Positions 32,732 to 45,775 are shown, numbered from the stretch's first letter. The stretch: DNA of 64,000 bases from Lantana camara (GCA_037501455.1 CM074858.1:75428501-75492500); one strand, 5' to 3'. Program-made: numbers and translations. Notes: generated by a model from the letters alone, not told the origin.

Positions 32732-35455
32732 ATGGCATCTCAACTTCAACAATTAACATCGGGAAAAAGGACAAAGGAAACAAGTGTCCTCAAAACCCAA
32801 GAAGTTTAGAGACCCGACTCTTTGGAGTGGTTTGGTGGTGATGATGATTAAAGCCAAGAAATGGGTGTTCGAGGTAGCGTGATTTTGGGTGAATTATCCG
32901 GGAAACACCACAAGAGAGGAAAAATAAAATAAAATACACTTCCCATCTAACTTGAGGCTGAGCTTCAAGTGGTTCAAGAAAATGGATGATTTTATATTGG
33001 AGCTTGAGGGATCGGGAGCCGAGAAAGAATACCCTAAAGTTTGAAATTAATTACAAATAAGTAGAGAGGATATTCAACAAGTTCTTTAAGCTCCAACCAT
33101 GCATACATGGTTTAAGGGAGTAAGAAAGGCGGTTCAAGTGGAGATAGATAAACAACGGCTCGAGTCTCGCACCTTCCATATGGGACAAGAACCCGATTCG
33201 AGTTCTAATTTGTGCAAGAGATCCGAAATAAAAGAGAAATTCCAAGAATTTCAAGATATCAACAATCCCAAGAAGAAGAAGAAGAATAAGGTTCGACCAC
33301 CGAAGATAGAATCGATGCCTCCCCCACTGAAATCGATTCAATGCTCTATTGCCGAGGCCCGAATCATGTTGAGCGGTTGTTCGATGTTGAGATGTCGAGA
33401 TTGAGGGACGGTTATTCGAGATGGTGGGATTTGGGAAGATGTTCGGAATTTACAAAAGAAAGGAGAAACAATTCTCATTTATTTCAAGGCCGAGTTTCAA
33501 GTAGTTCAAAAGATGAAGCTGAAAGTGAAAGAGTTCGGGAAAAAGTTCGTATGGAGGAATTCGTAGGAATAATTGGAAGGATATTTCAAGTGTGAAGAGT
33601 TGGGATATTTGGTTAACGGTTGTTCAAGCAACAAGAATTTGAGACCTTCCAAAGCGCCATGACTTCAAGATCCCGGTTCAAGCTCAAGATAATACTTTAG
33701 AAGGAAAAGAAATTGATGCCAAGCTTAACTCTACCACCATGGTGAACGGTACACAAATACATTCGTGGCATTCCATGCATGCATATTTATTTAAGTTTTG
33801 TGTTACCTTCCTTTCCTCGTTGTTTGCTTGTTACTTGCTCGTTGTTTGCTTGTAGCTTTCTTTTCTTTTGTGTGAACGCTCCTCTTGGAAGAGAGTTTGG
33901 TGAGCTCGAGTGCTCAGGTGGTTGTGAGTTGTGAGGGCCGTGTCTACCCGGTAGCTTTGTTTGAAGGCGCCTCGTGAGGTACGGAGCTACCTTAGGCGTG
34001 GGTTGGTTGTTCGGGTTCCGAGTTGGGTTGGTGCGTTGCGTTAGGAGGTCCGTTTTGGGCTCAACGATATTTTCAGGTAATAGATTGAAGGCTAGCCCGC
34101 TTATATCCTTCGTGGAAGCGGTTGTTTAATCCGGGATGGAGCGATGAGCTTAGTGGTTCACCTTTAGCTTAACTGAGGGGTCGAGCCAAGCTCAAGGAGA
34201 CAAAGATCGAAGTAAGGCCTTTTGATGTTCCCTGAAAGTCGGGATTCTATACTACTTGATAGGGATGTTGACAAGTCGTTGATCTTTATCCCGGAGTTGA
34301 ACTTGTTTGAAGACTCCCTACCGAATGGCTCTAACATGGTTGTTGGAGTTGAAGGCGCAGTTCGATGAGCTCTTAGAAGGTGGTTTCACCCATTGAATAC
34401 TTCTTTATGGAGTACTCTATTCCTGCCTAAGAAGAAGCGGAACCTTAGGGTGAGTATCGACTACCGTGAGCTACAAAGGTTAACTGTAGAAGATAAATAC
34501 CCTCTGCTTGCTTTGAAGAGTTGTTCGTTCTACCCTGGAGTTCCGTGGTTCGCGCTGAGTTTGGTCTTAGCAAGGGTATAACCGAGTATGCATTCGGGTA
34601 GAAGAACCGAGAATTACCTCAGAGTAAGAAGTCTCTCATGTCGACGGGGTATATTAGGCGATTCGTTTCTTTTGGATTGCCAAACCGTTCATTCACTTGA
34701 CAAGAAAGAGGTATGGATTTAGAGTGGGAAGAGGTGGTAGAAGAGAGTCGCCTTTGGCACCGGCTTTTGCCTAATCGGGGGCACTCAAGACTACTTCGTT
34801 TACAATCGAGGCACTAAGGAAGGCTTCGGTTGTGTGTTTCTTGCGGGAGAGTTTAGCCTATGTCTCGTGATGTGCAATGTCTCGAGACTTACCCCACTCT
34901 TGGAGTTTGTTCGAGGACTTGAAGAACCGGTATAGATGTATCAGCGTAAGAAGAGACGTTGCAAACTTCGTGTAGCAATGTCCAATATGTCGTCGGTTGA
35001 AGGCCGAGCATCAGGAACCGATTGGATTCTCTAACTACTTCCATATTCTAATTGGAAGTGAGAGCAAATGGCTAAGGACTATGTGTCCAGTTTGCTAAAG
35101 TTAAGGAGATTTCGATGAGATTTGAGTGGTCGCTCGCTTCAACGAGTTGGCCCATTTTATCATGGTTTCGTGGTGCAGCAAGGGCTCGAGAGCTTCGCAG
35201 TTTGGAGATGAAGGTTCCTAGAGTTGAAGTGGGAGATCGAGATTCCTTGGAAGCATCTCCTATAAGGGGTTCGTTGTTCGTGAGCAACTGGTTAGAGTTT
35301 GGGTTCGGCAGAGGTTCAAGTCGAAGACTAGAAGTTTTCCTTTCGATAAGAGTTCTTGTGGCGGGATTTAAAAATCCAAGAAGCCACTTGGAAACCGAAT
35401 CAAAGTGGCGCAGTGGAAGCGTGGAGTGGAGCTTTTCTGACGTTGATCAAGACCC
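32732..35455 (+). pseudogene. Broken gag-pol of element E
   Basis: Starts ATGGCATCTCAACTTC one base after acceptor-like TTATTTAG, then loses frame repeatedly. Recognisable remnants in order: a Gag knuckle relic (YCRGPNHVER near 33345) with outer cysteines lost and a second relic (GYLVNGC near 33605); RT fragment 34393-34578 (KKKRNLRVSIDYRELQ..DKYPL); RT/RNase H junction GYIRRFV near 34650; RNase H YFVYNRGTKEGFGCVF near 34793; integrase zinc-finger QCPICRRLKAEHQEP near 34980 after an in-frame stop; integrase C-terminal KVPRVEVGDRDSLEASPIRG near 35210. The order is canonical Ty3/gypsy (RT, RNase H, integrase). The whole is about 2.7 kb, far shorter than an intact gag-pol, so large internal deletions have occurred. 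A CG|GTAC intron-like site lies at 33749. Confidence 0.75.
34393..34581 (+). pseudogene. RT fragment of element E
   Basis: 62-codon open frame with the conserved RT core KKKxxNLRVSIDYREL..DKYPL of gypsy elements. The following catalytic YxDD region is not present in frame. Confidence 0.7.
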
Positions 35456-35461
35456 TGATTC

Positions 35462-35479
35462 GGACCTGAGGACAGGTTC
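35462..35479 (+). other. Pre-PPT hairpin of element E
   Basis: GGACCT-GAGGAC-AGGTTC; one G-T wobble compared with B. Confidence 0.75.
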
Positions 35480-35497
35480 TTTTTAAGGGGGAGAGAT
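35480..35497 (+). other. Polypurine tract of element E
   Basis: TTTTTAAGGGGGAGAGAT directly before LTR start TGTAACACCCC. Confidence 0.85.
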
Positions 35498-37404
35498 TGT
35501 AACACCCCGGTTTTTCGGCCATCCAGGTACGCACTTACGAGAGAGCTAAATGTGCAATTTAAATTATTTTAATTTCATATTTAATTAAATTATACTTTAT
35601 TACTTGAAATTCTTATATGAATTAATTGAATTTATATGAAATATTCGAATTATATGTCAAAATTTGCCTAAGTGATTTATGATATGAAATTTTATGAATT
35701 TTATGATATGTGAATTTAAATTCCGAGCATGATAATTTTTGTGAATTATGTGATCTATGTAAATTAAGGGCTTAATTGTATGATTTATTTAATTTTGGAC
35801 TTAATCGAAAATTTTAACTTGGACTTATTTGACACTTTTTGAAAGTTTTGGACCTAATTGAAAAATAACCTTTTTAAAAAATTTTATTTATTTTAAATCG
35901 TTTATTTATTATTTTAAAATTTTTTATTTATTATTTCTTTGAACATTTAATTTTATTATTTGAATAATATGCTTATTTGTTGAAAATGTGTTGCGTTTGT
36001 GTTCGATTTGAGATCGAAATTTCATGCCGATTTAATATGCATGAATTATACATGCTATGAATTCGTTTATGTGCTCGTTTTAATTTTTCGGACTTGTTTG
36101 ATATGGTAACGTACCATATTTTAATTTTTGGGGACTCTAGGGCCTAACGTAGTTTTAGCGCACCTTGTGTTCTGTAGGTCGTAACTTGAGATCGGGAATT
36201 CGGATTCGAATTCCGGAAGTGATGCTGGACTCGTAACGAAGAATGGGATCTAAGGAACCTATCCTTGCATTTTTATAAGCCCGTTTGGTTCCCCGTAATT
36301 TGCCCGAAACGAGCTGTACGCACAGATCTGCCACCTTGGAGTATTTTGGCCATATCTCTCTCATTCCTTAACCAAATGAGTTGATTCTTGAGCTCACTTA
36401 ACCCTAGTTAAGCCCTATATCTCTATCCCTAACCCTCATTTCGAAAATATCAGCCAAGAGAAGGAAAAGATCTGCTGAACCGAGAGAGAAAGAGAAAGAG
36501 AAAGGGATTTTCTGCACTATTCATTTTGCAATTTCAAGCTCAATACTTCTCCGATTCGCCTCAAATTCGAAAGGTAAGTCCATGATTTGATTCTTCATAT
36601 TCTCTTATTTCTTTTAAGTGCTTATTTTCTGATTTCCATGAAGATTTGGGCATGCTTTGTTGAAGAACATGAATAGTTAGGTTTATATGAAATTTTGTTG
36701 AATTCTTGAGCATCCTTGTTTCGTTCTTGAATTGCAGCTGGATATATGATCTATTTGGTCTATTAGTTTCATTTATATACATGATTTTCATGTTTCTTGA
36801 GTGTATAATGATCTTTCATACCTGCACTTCATGAAAAAGCTTGAAGAAATGAGTTTAAATTCCATCCATTTTCATCCTTGCTGCTGCGTGCAAATTTGCT
36901 GCTGTTTTATTATTCTTTGCCTGCGTTTTTGGTGTGATTTTGGTGCCTTGTTGCTACTGTGTTGTTGCTGATTCATGGCTCTGCTGCTGCTGGGTAAATA
37001 GGGAAGAGAAACGGGGAATGTTACCTACTGCTGCATCTGCATCATTCTCCCTGACCAGGGAGAATTTGTTCGTGTGGAGTACCCGGCCGGGTAGTGTCCG
37101 TGCAGTAGCTTCCTGCAGCTGTTCATCCTTAATTAATATGTGCTTTGGTTTGTATTTCATGCGTGTGGAGTATTGAATGGCTGCATGGTTTTAATTATAC
37201 ATGAGTGTACGTGAATGCATGCATTTCTTTGTGTTTGAAAGGGCTGATGCATATATATATATATATATCTATTAATTACAAGCTTTGAAGATTTCATATG
37301 TAATATATGTGTATGCTTTAATGCATGAAAATGTATTATATACATATGTAATAAATGTGTAATATAGGCATGTACGTGAAGTATATATATATATATAATC
37401 TATG
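35498..37404 (+). repeat. Element E right LTR, first part
   Basis: TGTAACACCCCGG..CCAGGTACGCAC, AT-rich U3, exon-like sequence with TCGAAAG|GTAAGT at 36574, palindromes 37046-37094, TA runs. Cut by element D after AATCTATG. Confidence 0.85.
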
Positions 37405-40400
37405 TGTAACACCCGAGCGCAAGGTGCCACATCCCCCGCACCGAGACCCGACCCGAATATGAAATGGACGATCCATACCCGAGCCAAATCACGGCGAACG
37501 GGGACAAACACACACTCTAAGCTAGGCGGGCTAACCCTTGAAACCAAATAACAACATAAAACATTAAAGCGGAAGCAAAGAACGAACATATAACATATAT
37601 ATGTACCATGAGCATCCAAGCTCCAAAAATCATTCATGTACATCAGCAATTGCCATCACGGCCCAAAACATGTACGCTCCAAGATAATATTCATATACAA
37701 TAATCCAAAAGTGTAATATGCAAGTGTAAGACTCAAAATACAGAGCTAGAGACGAATGCAAGACCTAGGACTCGTATTTCCGCCTAGCTCCCTCAACCCC
37801 TGCACAAAATAACTGAAAACCAAACGGGTTCAGTCCAAAAGGGACTGGTGGGTATAAAACAGGGCATAGATTTAATATATGACGGTAATTAAGCAATCAC
37901 ATGCAAGCTATAATCCCAAGTGAGGTTTTTAAAGACTTTCCCAAGGGGGTGAAAAGAATCATCAAAAGGGATTATAACGAATCATTAACATTAGGTCATT
38001 ATTGGCCCGGCGAGTGGGCGTGCATTATCTCCAACCAACACCTTGTGTAAACCATTTAAACATTCATTCATTTATTCTTATCATGCAATCAATCTTTTGT
38101 GCACATTCATTAACATTTACTCCTTCTTCCTCCGGTTTGGTGGTGGGTTTGCAAGGCCCGACCACCCATTCATTGACCAAAAGGGGTTACATGACTCCCC
38201 AGATGGCGCTCAGCGTCCATTCCTCGCTAACTCCTAACGAGGTCCGGTTACGCCGTTAATTGGTGGAACTAGTGTGAGGGTTCACCGTCGGCCCGTGCCT
38301 CCCCGGATAGCCACTCACACTAAGTCCCTGGGCCCCATTCGTGCATTCGATCATTTCTTGCCAAAACATTAGGTAGGATTGATAGAACAAGGCTTTACGT
38401 TGAAAACATTTACTCTTTAAAACGACTCTCTCTATATATATATTAATTTTGGTCGAAAACTTTCACATTGAAGGTATATATAGGGTTTTGTATCTACATA
38501 GAAGAAAAACCCACCTTAAACCGTCAAAAGAAGAACCACGAGCCTCACTGACCGGCCTCGTCTCCAACGTGATCAAAATCTGTGCAAGAAAAGTGAAGTG
38601 AGACTCAATATGACCAAATAAGACGCTCGGCAATGCAATGATCATGATATGAATGTATAAAAGATTAAATTATGTTAAGGAAATGTTCATGTGCACTATT
38701 AATACATTTAAATCATATAATCAAGTCATTCACTTTCATAATTTCACATTTTCAATCAAATTAATTCAAGAAATTCAAATATAATCAAAGTACAAATTAA
38801 ATCACATTTAAAATTAGAACATAAACATTTAAACATATTCAATCGCATTTACAATTAGAAAATAAACAATTAAATACATTCAATTAAATTTAGGAAATTA
38901 AATAAAACATGAAATAGGTAACATTTAATTTCTAATAATTCAATTAAATCAAATAACAATTAATATTTAATAAATATATATAATATATTAAATATATATA
39001 TACATACATATACATATACTATAATATATATACATATGTACGTACTATATTATATATATACATATATACGTAACAAAAACATGCAAACAAATACACATAT
39101 GCATGCAAAGTATATATAATATATATAGGAAACATGCATGCATTACAATTATGCATGTAAAATTTAATAAAATGCATGCACTAACATAAGGATGCATGCA
39201 AAGTACCAATTGCATGAAATTCCATGCAAACCTTACAAACCATGCATGCAAATAACATTAACAAAAATTCATGCAGAAGAAAAGGGGATGAATCTATAAC
39301 AGCAGCAGTTCACGGTTCAGCCAAACGGGTATGAAAAACAAGGTGACACGGGGGTGTCACCTTCAAGGAGCAAACCGAGACACCCCCATGTCTCGGTACA
39401 GAGGAAACCACCCAAGAAACACCCCCGTTCCAGCTGAAACAACCAGGAACGACACACCCATGTCGCAGCAAACGCAGCAGCAACAAACACGCGAAGAACC
39501 CCTGTTTTCCTTCCTCAAACGCAGCACAACTCAAGCAACAAATAGACAACATATATATAGCTATAAATGACAGGAATTGCAGCAAGAAATCAGCTCAAAA
39601 TCACCCCAAAACTGACAGCAAAAGAGCAAGAAAAACAGCAGCTGTGATAGCAACTATCCAGACCCAAAAATAGGGTATTAAACGCGAGAAACAGGGCAAG
39701 AAATGATCTCCATTAATCCCAACACATTCATACAAGTTAGGCTAACAAATATGCAGCAAAACAACACAAATTCAACCTATAAATCAGTCCCACAACAGTT
39801 CAAACATGGAAGGCTGTCACACGTGACTTTTCTTCAAAGTTTTCTCAATGTTCCAAAGTTGATATCTCATAAATACTTCAACTACCATGCAATTAATGAT
39901 CATAAATGAAAAGAAGATATCATAACAATCATTCTCAAGCTTGGAATCATACAAATCCATCAAGAATTGGAGAAGATCGAAAGAAATGCCCAAAAACGTC
40001 TTTATTCAAGAACAGCCGAAAAATGCATGAAACCATGATCAAATTTGGGGATGAATGAATTAAAATGACCAGTAATGAACATATAATACAACCCTAAGCT
40101 TACCTTGTTGATTGGATGAGGATTGGATGAGATTTGAGCTTTGAATCTCCAAGGTGATCAAGGGTTGCGGGAAGAAACTGGAAGGCAGTGACTTTGGCTG
40201 AGATTTGTGAATTGTGTGAGGGTTGGTTCGGTTAGGGCAAGGTACAGCAGATTAGGTGGTTGAGTTAGGGTTCTATAGCATCCAACCATAGTTAATTTGG
40301 TCAACAAATGAATAAGTTATGGCCATTTTAGTGTAACAAGGTCAGTTTCGTCGCCGCTTCGTATTTCGGTTGAATTTCGGAGGTTCAATTGACGTTAGAA

Positions 40401-41086
40401 AAATATAAGGCTAAGTTTACTAAACTCGAATTTTCGTTACGAGTTCAGCAAAGTTGACGGAACTCGAATCCGACTTCCCGAGCTCAAGATATTAAATACG
40501 GAACCAAGGGTCCGCTAAGTGCTCGTTAGCCCCCGACTTGGATTCCAAATACAAATTAAATCCGAAACACAAGCAAGTGAATTCGAAAATACGACACGAA
40601 CAAATATTCATGTACAAGACACGTATAAGTTCAACATATTAAATTCGCACAAAATTCCGGTATCAATTCAAATAGAAACGAAGCACTCAAACGCAATGAA
40701 ACAATAAAAGCCATAACATTAACAAAAATAACCAACTAAATTCATTTATAATATATTACATATAATATGCATGCATACGTATATAATAGATATAATTACA
40801 TGCATGCAATATTATATAAGTTATAATTATAAAATGCATGCAAATATGATTTATAACTAATTATGCATGCATAATTTTAAATCCATGCACACACGTACGT
40901 TTATATATATGTATATATATTTATATTATATAATGTAATTAATATTAATAACATTAAATTAAAATAATTAACATTTAATATAATTAAAATTAAATTAAAT
41001 ACATAAAACACACATAATTAATTATTTCGCGCATTTTGGTAAACAATTACGTCATACCTGTACGGCCGAAATGTCGGGGCGTCACA
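37405..41086 (-). repeat. Element D 3' LTR
   Basis: On the minus strand starts TGTGACGCCCCGAC and ends GGGTGTTACA. It carries a splice donor AACAAG|GTAAGC near 40103, GACAC palindromes (39342-39460), GCATGC/TATATA-rich tracts and a GCGAGTGGGCG region. Clearly homologous to 43678-47452. Confidence 0.88.
39342..39460 (-). repeat. LTR palindromes in element D
   Basis: GGTGACACGGGGGTGTCACC, GAGACACCCCCATGTCTC and weaker units, in the same place as in F. Confidence 0.75.
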
Positions 41087-41103
41087 ACCTCTCCCCCTTA
41101 AAA
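41087..41103 (-). other. Polypurine tract of element D
   Basis: TTTTAAGGGGGAGAGGT on the minus strand, next to LTR start TGTGACGCC. Confidence 0.85.
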
Positions 41104-41121
41104 GAATCCGTCCTCGGATTC
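41104..41121 (-). other. Pre-PPT hairpin of element D
   Basis: GAATCC-GAGGAC-GGATTC on the minus strand. The pol stop codon TGA overlaps its first bases, so the hairpin begins where translation ends. Confidence 0.8.
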
Positions 41122-42361
41122 ATTGATCGTCCGGAAACAATTCGGGATGGAATCTCTTCATTTTATCTTCCGTCTCCCACGTAGCCTCTTCCGTTTTATC
41201 ACTTCTCCATAAGACTTTAACTAGTGGGATCTGCCGATTTCGAAGTTCTTGAAATTTACGATCCAAAATCTTAATCGGCTTCTGAACGAAGGTGAGATTC
41301 GGTTCTAACTCCACTTCCTCGACCGGTATGACTTCGGCTTCATCCGGATAATATTTCCGAAGCTGAGACACATGAAATACATTATGGATTCCGGTCAAAC
41401 TCGGGGGTAGGTCCAAACGGTAGGCCGTATCTCCAATTTTCTCCAAAATCTCATACGGTCCTAGATACCGAGGATTCAATTTCCCCCCTTTTCCAATCCT
41501 CGAAAATCCCTTATGAGGTGAGGCTTTCAAGAATACCCTATCACCAACCTCAAACTGAAGATCTTTCCTTCGGTGATCGGTATAGCTTTTCTGTCTGTCC
41601 TGGGCTGCTTTCATCCGTTGTCTGATTATTTGAACCTTATCGATTGCCTCTTGTACGGCCTTAGAGGGTTTTTCCTTATTCTCTCCTCGTTTCACACCCT
41701 CTTGCTTCGTCCAATTCCATTCTTCCAAATCAAAGAACAACGGTGACCTGCATTTCCGTCCGTAGAGAGCCTCATATGGAGCCATTTCTATCGATGCTTG
41801 AAAGCTGTTGATATAGGCAAATTCAATTAAAGGCAATTGTTCGTTCCACGAACTCGAAAAATCCAATGCACATGCTCTCAACATATCCTCCAAATATTTA
41901 ATTAATCTCTCTGATTGCCCGTCCGTCTGAGGATGGAAAGCGGTGCTGAATTGAAGCCTTGTGCCCAGATTCCTTTGCAATTCTTGCCAAAATCTAGAAG
42001 TAAACCTCGGATCCCGATCTGATACAATGCTAACCGGTACTCCATGAAGTCGGACAATTTCATCCACATACTTCTTAGCCAATTTAGGTACCTTATCCGA
42101 CATCCGAACAGCTAGAAAATGCGCTGATTTCGTCAATCGATCCACTATCACCCAAATTCCATCCAAACCACCCTTCACTCGTGGAAGACCCGAAACGAAA
42201 TTCATCGCCACTTGCTGCCATTTCCATTCTGGAATCGGTAACGGTTGCAATAGCCCCGATGGCTTTTGATGCTCTGCTTTCACCACTTGGCATGTCAAGC
42301 AATGTCTCACGACCCATACATAACATAATGGATGGCTAGGGTCGCGCAACCCTTCCATCAC
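41120..42361 (-). CDS. pol: Truncated pol: integrase core, GPY/F and chromodomain-like tail
   Basis: 413-codon open frame. Residues 1-19 are chimeric, read from E's LTR; homology starts at the second half of the integrase HHCC finger (C21LTC24, KAEHQ). The core follows with SIVSDRDPRF (D115) and GQSERL (E151), a DX35E spacing as expected. The first catalytic acidic residue, normally in a MDF motif, is Asn here (MNFVSGLP, residue 54), so this copy should be catalytically dead. GDRVFL (about 270), the GPY-type motif (LGPYEIL, about 300) and a tail with VLWRSDKTEEATWETEDKMK follow, typical of Tekay/Del chromoviruses. Integrase inserts element cDNA into the host genome, and the tail probably targets chromatin. 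Protease, RT and RNase H are lost. There is no promoter of its own. Confidence 0.88.
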   Translation of the reverse strand: MMEGLRDPSHPLCYVWVVRHCLTCQVVKAEHQKPSGLLQPLPIPEWKWQQVAMNFVSGLPRVKGGLDGIWVIVDRLTKSAHFLAVRMSDKVPKLAKKYVDEIVRLHGVPVSIVSDRDPRFTSRFWQELQRNLGTRLQFSTAFHPQTDGQSERLIKYLEDMLRACALDFSSSWNEQLPLIEFAYINSFQASIEMAPYEALYGRKCRSPLFFDLEEWNWTKQEGVKRGENKEKPSKAVQEAIDKVQIIRQRMKAAQDRQKSYTDHRRKDLQFEVGDRVFLKASPHKGFSRIGKGGKLNPRYLGPYEILEKIGDTAYRLDLPPSLTGIHNVFHVSQLRKYYPDEAEVIPVEEVELEPNLTFVQKPIKILDRKFQELRNRQIPLVKVLWRSDKTEEATWETEDKMKRFHPELFPDDQ

Positions 42362-43091
42362 CGGAGAAGGAGGTTTGTTCTTTAATGTTACTTTTGTTTT
42401 GATTTGTAATGTTTGATTCGTATGAGGAGCCCAGGATGGGATGGGTGCTCGTACTCGCCGAGCTTTTTGTACGTTATGTTGATTATGAAATGGGATAGGA
42501 CTTTTAAATTAAAGATATGCTATGATTTTGATATGATATATATACGTTTGTTTTAAAATGGATTTTGGTGTGCAAAACCCTATTGTCGGTTCATAGTCTT
42601 TTGTTTTAGTACGTGTTATGCTCTATATTATGTATCGTGTGAGTGTGTTCAGCCCCCTCACTCAGTCGAGTTGTGGACAGACCCCTCTCCTTTTTCCCCC
42701 TTTTAGTTGCAGGTGCAGGGTTCGGGTGGAGCTAGGCGGCAGTCGTCTTTTGGGGTCTTTCGAGTCAAGTTGTGTGAGTCTTTTTGCATTCTGCATCTTT
42801 ATCTTTATGCCTTGGAATTTTAAATATGTATAAGCCTATGATTGTGTATTTAACGTATCTCGTTGATTTGTTATGACTCGGGACAAGTTTCTAGGATAAG
42901 AATGAACCCGTTATGTATTTATGTATGATTTACGGGATTAGGTATCTATGCTAGTTGAACCCGTCACCTGTTTATATTTGGCATCTTGCTTGATTTAACG
43001 TATTTGTGATCCTGTTGCTTCCACATTTGATTTTGTTATCATGGAGCACTCTGTTTTAGGGTCTAGACCGCCTAGCCTAGGGGTGTGTTTT
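42306..43091 (+). repeat. Element E right LTR, second part
   Basis: Matches 31604 to about 32402 at high identity, from CTCACGACCC to GGTGTGTTTT, where LTR K begins. Confidence 0.85.
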
Positions 43092-43677
43092 TGTAACACC
43101 CCCCGAGCGAAGGGTGTCACATCCCCCACACTAAGGTCTAACCCGAGTAACGAAATGGAGGGTTCGCACCCGAATCAAACCATAGCGAATGGGAGACACA
43201 CAAAACACCCTCGCTAGGCGGCCTAGACCCTCAAGAACTGAGCAAATTAAGTCAAGAGTAGCGGAAGCGTAAACATGCATACATAAGTCCCAAGATCTCA
43301 AATCATAACTTATGAGGGTTCAAGTTGTCAAGATAAAGTATAAGAACAAATATATATATATACATCATATACAATGCCCATCCGAGGCTAAAATAGCATG
43401 AGTAATCAAGAAACATAAGTCAACAGTTCATAAAGGTAAGGTACATAATCCAAAAACAAATGCATGAGACCCGAGCTACACCACAAGATAACTCGACAGA
43501 CTCTTGCCGCCTAGCTCGACTCAAGCGGTACCTGCAACTCAAAAGAAAGGGGGAAAAGAAGAAAAACAACGAGGGTTAGTCCTAAAGACTAGTGAGGGGG
43601 TTGAACTCACACACCCGATATACATATAGAGCATAACACTTAACAACATAAAGAATCCATGGACCGAGAATGGTTTT
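43092..43677 (-). repeat. LTR K, outer part
   Basis: On the plus strand TGTAACACCCCCCGAGCG, inserted in E's right LTR; structure follows other minus LTRs (CACATCCCCCACAC, CCGCCTAGCTCG, GTGAGGGGGTTGAAC). It is cut by element F at 43677 and resumes at 56248. It is only distantly similar to H's LTR. Confidence 0.75.
43673..43677. repeat. TSD of element F (left copy)
   Basis: GTTTT; matches 56243-56247. Confidence 0.8.
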
Positions 43678-45235
43678 TGTAGCACCCGAGCGCAAGGTAC
43701 CACATCCCCCGCACCGAGACCCGACCCGAATATGAAATGGACGATCCATACTCGAGCTAAGTCACGGCGAACGGGGACAAACACACAAGCTAAGCTACGC
43801 GGGCTAACCCTGAAACCATAAAATCAGAGTGATTACGAATACGGAAGCAATAACTGGCCATAATATAAACAATGAGTAATCAAACTCCAAAAATAATTCA
43901 TATACATTATCAAATGCCGTCAAGGCTCAAACAACCAATACGCTCCATTATTAATCAATACAATGATCCAACGTGCAACATGTGAGTGTAAGACCAGAAT
44001 ACAAGGGTAAAAGCAAGTGCAAGACCTATGACTCGAAATCCCGCCTAGCCCCCTTGACACCTGCATAACACAACTGAAAACCAAACGGGTTCAGTCCAAA
44101 AGGGACTGGTGGGTATAAAAGCAGGGCATAGTATAATATACGACAGTATTTAACAATCACATGCAGGCTATAATCCCAAGTGAGGTTTTTAAAGGATTTC
44201 CCAAGTGGGTGAATAGAATTCATCAAAAGGGATTATAACGATTCATTAACATTAGGTCATTATTAGCCCGGCGAGTGGGCGTGCATTATCTCCAACCAAC
44301 ACCTCGTGTAATTCATTAACATTCATTAACATTCATTCATTCTTTCTTTTCATGCATATCATTCTTTCGTGCGCATTCAATAACATTTACAACTTCTTCC
44401 TCCGGGTTGGTGGCGGGTTTGCAAGGCCCATCCACCCATTCATTGACCAAAAGGGGAACATGACTCCCCAGATGGCACTCAGCGTCCATTCCTCGCTAAC
44501 TCGTAACGAGGTCCGGTTACGCCGTTCATTGGTGGGACTAGTGTGAGGGTTTACCATCAGCCCTTGCCTCCTCGGGTCCCCACTCACACCAAGCCCTGGG
44601 CCCCATTCAGTGCATAACATCCATTCATTCTCGCCAAAACATTAGGTAGGGTTCAAGAAATAAGGGCTTTACGTTTGCAATCATTTACTCGATAAAAGAC
44701 TAAATATATATATATCGTATTACTTGGGTTTAAAACTTTTCACATAGGGAGATATATCGGGTCGTTTTATCTAAGTAGAAGAGAAACCCACCTTAAACGG
44801 CAACAAGGAGAACACACGAGCCCTACAGACCGGCCTCGTCTCCAACGGACTCAAAATCTGTGCAAGAGAGTTGAGGTGAGACTCAATATGACCAAATAAG
44901 ACGCTCGGCAATGCAATGCTCATGATATGAATGCGTAAAAGATAAAATTATGTTATGAAAATGTTCATGTGCACTATTAATACATTTAAATCATATAATC
45001 AAGTCATTCAATCAATCGTTCACGTTCATTCGAATTCATAATTTCACATTTCCACTAAATTCATTTCAAGAATTTCAAATAGAATCAAAGCACAAGTTAA
45101 ATCACATTTCTAATTAGAAAATAGAAAATTAAATTCATTCAATTTAAAAATCGGAAATTAAATAAAACATGAAATAGGTAACATTTAAATTCTAAATTTC
45201 AATTAAATCAAATAACATTTAAAATATAACAAACC

Positions 45236-45240
<5 letters not shown>

Positions 45241-45297
<57 letters not shown>
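45241..45297. repeat. (TA)n microsatellite
   Basis: About 28 uninterrupted TA units inside F's 3' LTR; only about 21 in the other LTR. Confidence 0.95.
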
Positions 45298-45302
<5 letters not shown>

Positions 45303-45647
45303 GTACAACAATTCTCATGCATGCAAATTAACATGCACCAAATACCATTACCATGTATACATTCTAACTTATTAATCATGCATGCAAATTATCTATATAT
45401 ATATAATATGCATGAGTTTATTACATATATATTTTTATACCTATATAAAAGAAATGCATGCAATTTCATGCATCAATTACCAATACCATGCATGCAACAA
45501 CTTATTTATATATGTATACAGGCATACGTACAAAAGGCATGAAAGTTCATGCATAATACAAAATTTATATGCATGCAAATCATTAAAGCATAAACAATTC
45601 ATGCATGAAACATATATATATATCACGCAGCTTAACTTGGAAACAGA

Positions 45648-45775
45648 GGGTGACACGGGTGTGTCACCAACATTGAACAAAGCGAGACACCCCCGTGTCT
45701 CGGTACAGAGAAAACAGGCCACCCTACACCCCCGTGTCTCACTGAAAAACGAAGGATTGACACCCCCGTGTCAAA
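45648..45775 (-). repeat. LTR palindromes in F 3' LTR
   Basis: GGTGACACGGGTGTGTCACC, GAGACACCCCCGTGTCTC, CACCCCCGTGTC and TTGACACCCCCGTGTCAA. Arms extend with matched flanks. Confidence 0.75.

Larger units (their letters stand above)
37405..42305 (-). mobile_element. Element D: 5'-truncated Tekay/Del-type gypsy element
   Basis: Minus-strand element with a complete 3' LTR (37405-41086, 3,682 bp), polypurine tract, pre-PPT hairpin and the last ~1.2 kb of pol. Everything 5' of the integrase zinc finger (5' LTR, gag, protease, RT, RNase H) is missing and replaced by E's LTR at 42305/42306. Its LTR is the same family as element F's, so D is a relic of the likely autonomous partner of F. Confidence 0.8.
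29479..43091 (+). mobile_element. Element E: decayed autonomous-type gypsy element, interrupted
   Basis: Left LTR 29479-32514 (its first ~900 bp replaced), degenerate primer site, 2,983-bp interior with broken gag-pol, pre-PPT hairpin, polypurine tract, and right LTR starting 35498. The right LTR is interrupted at 37404 by truncated element D, resumes at 42306 (matching 31604 on), and is broken again at 43091 by LTR K. About 1.1 kb of the right LTR (equivalent to 30480-31603) is missing next to D, so a deletion joined D to the LTR. Confidence 0.8.
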
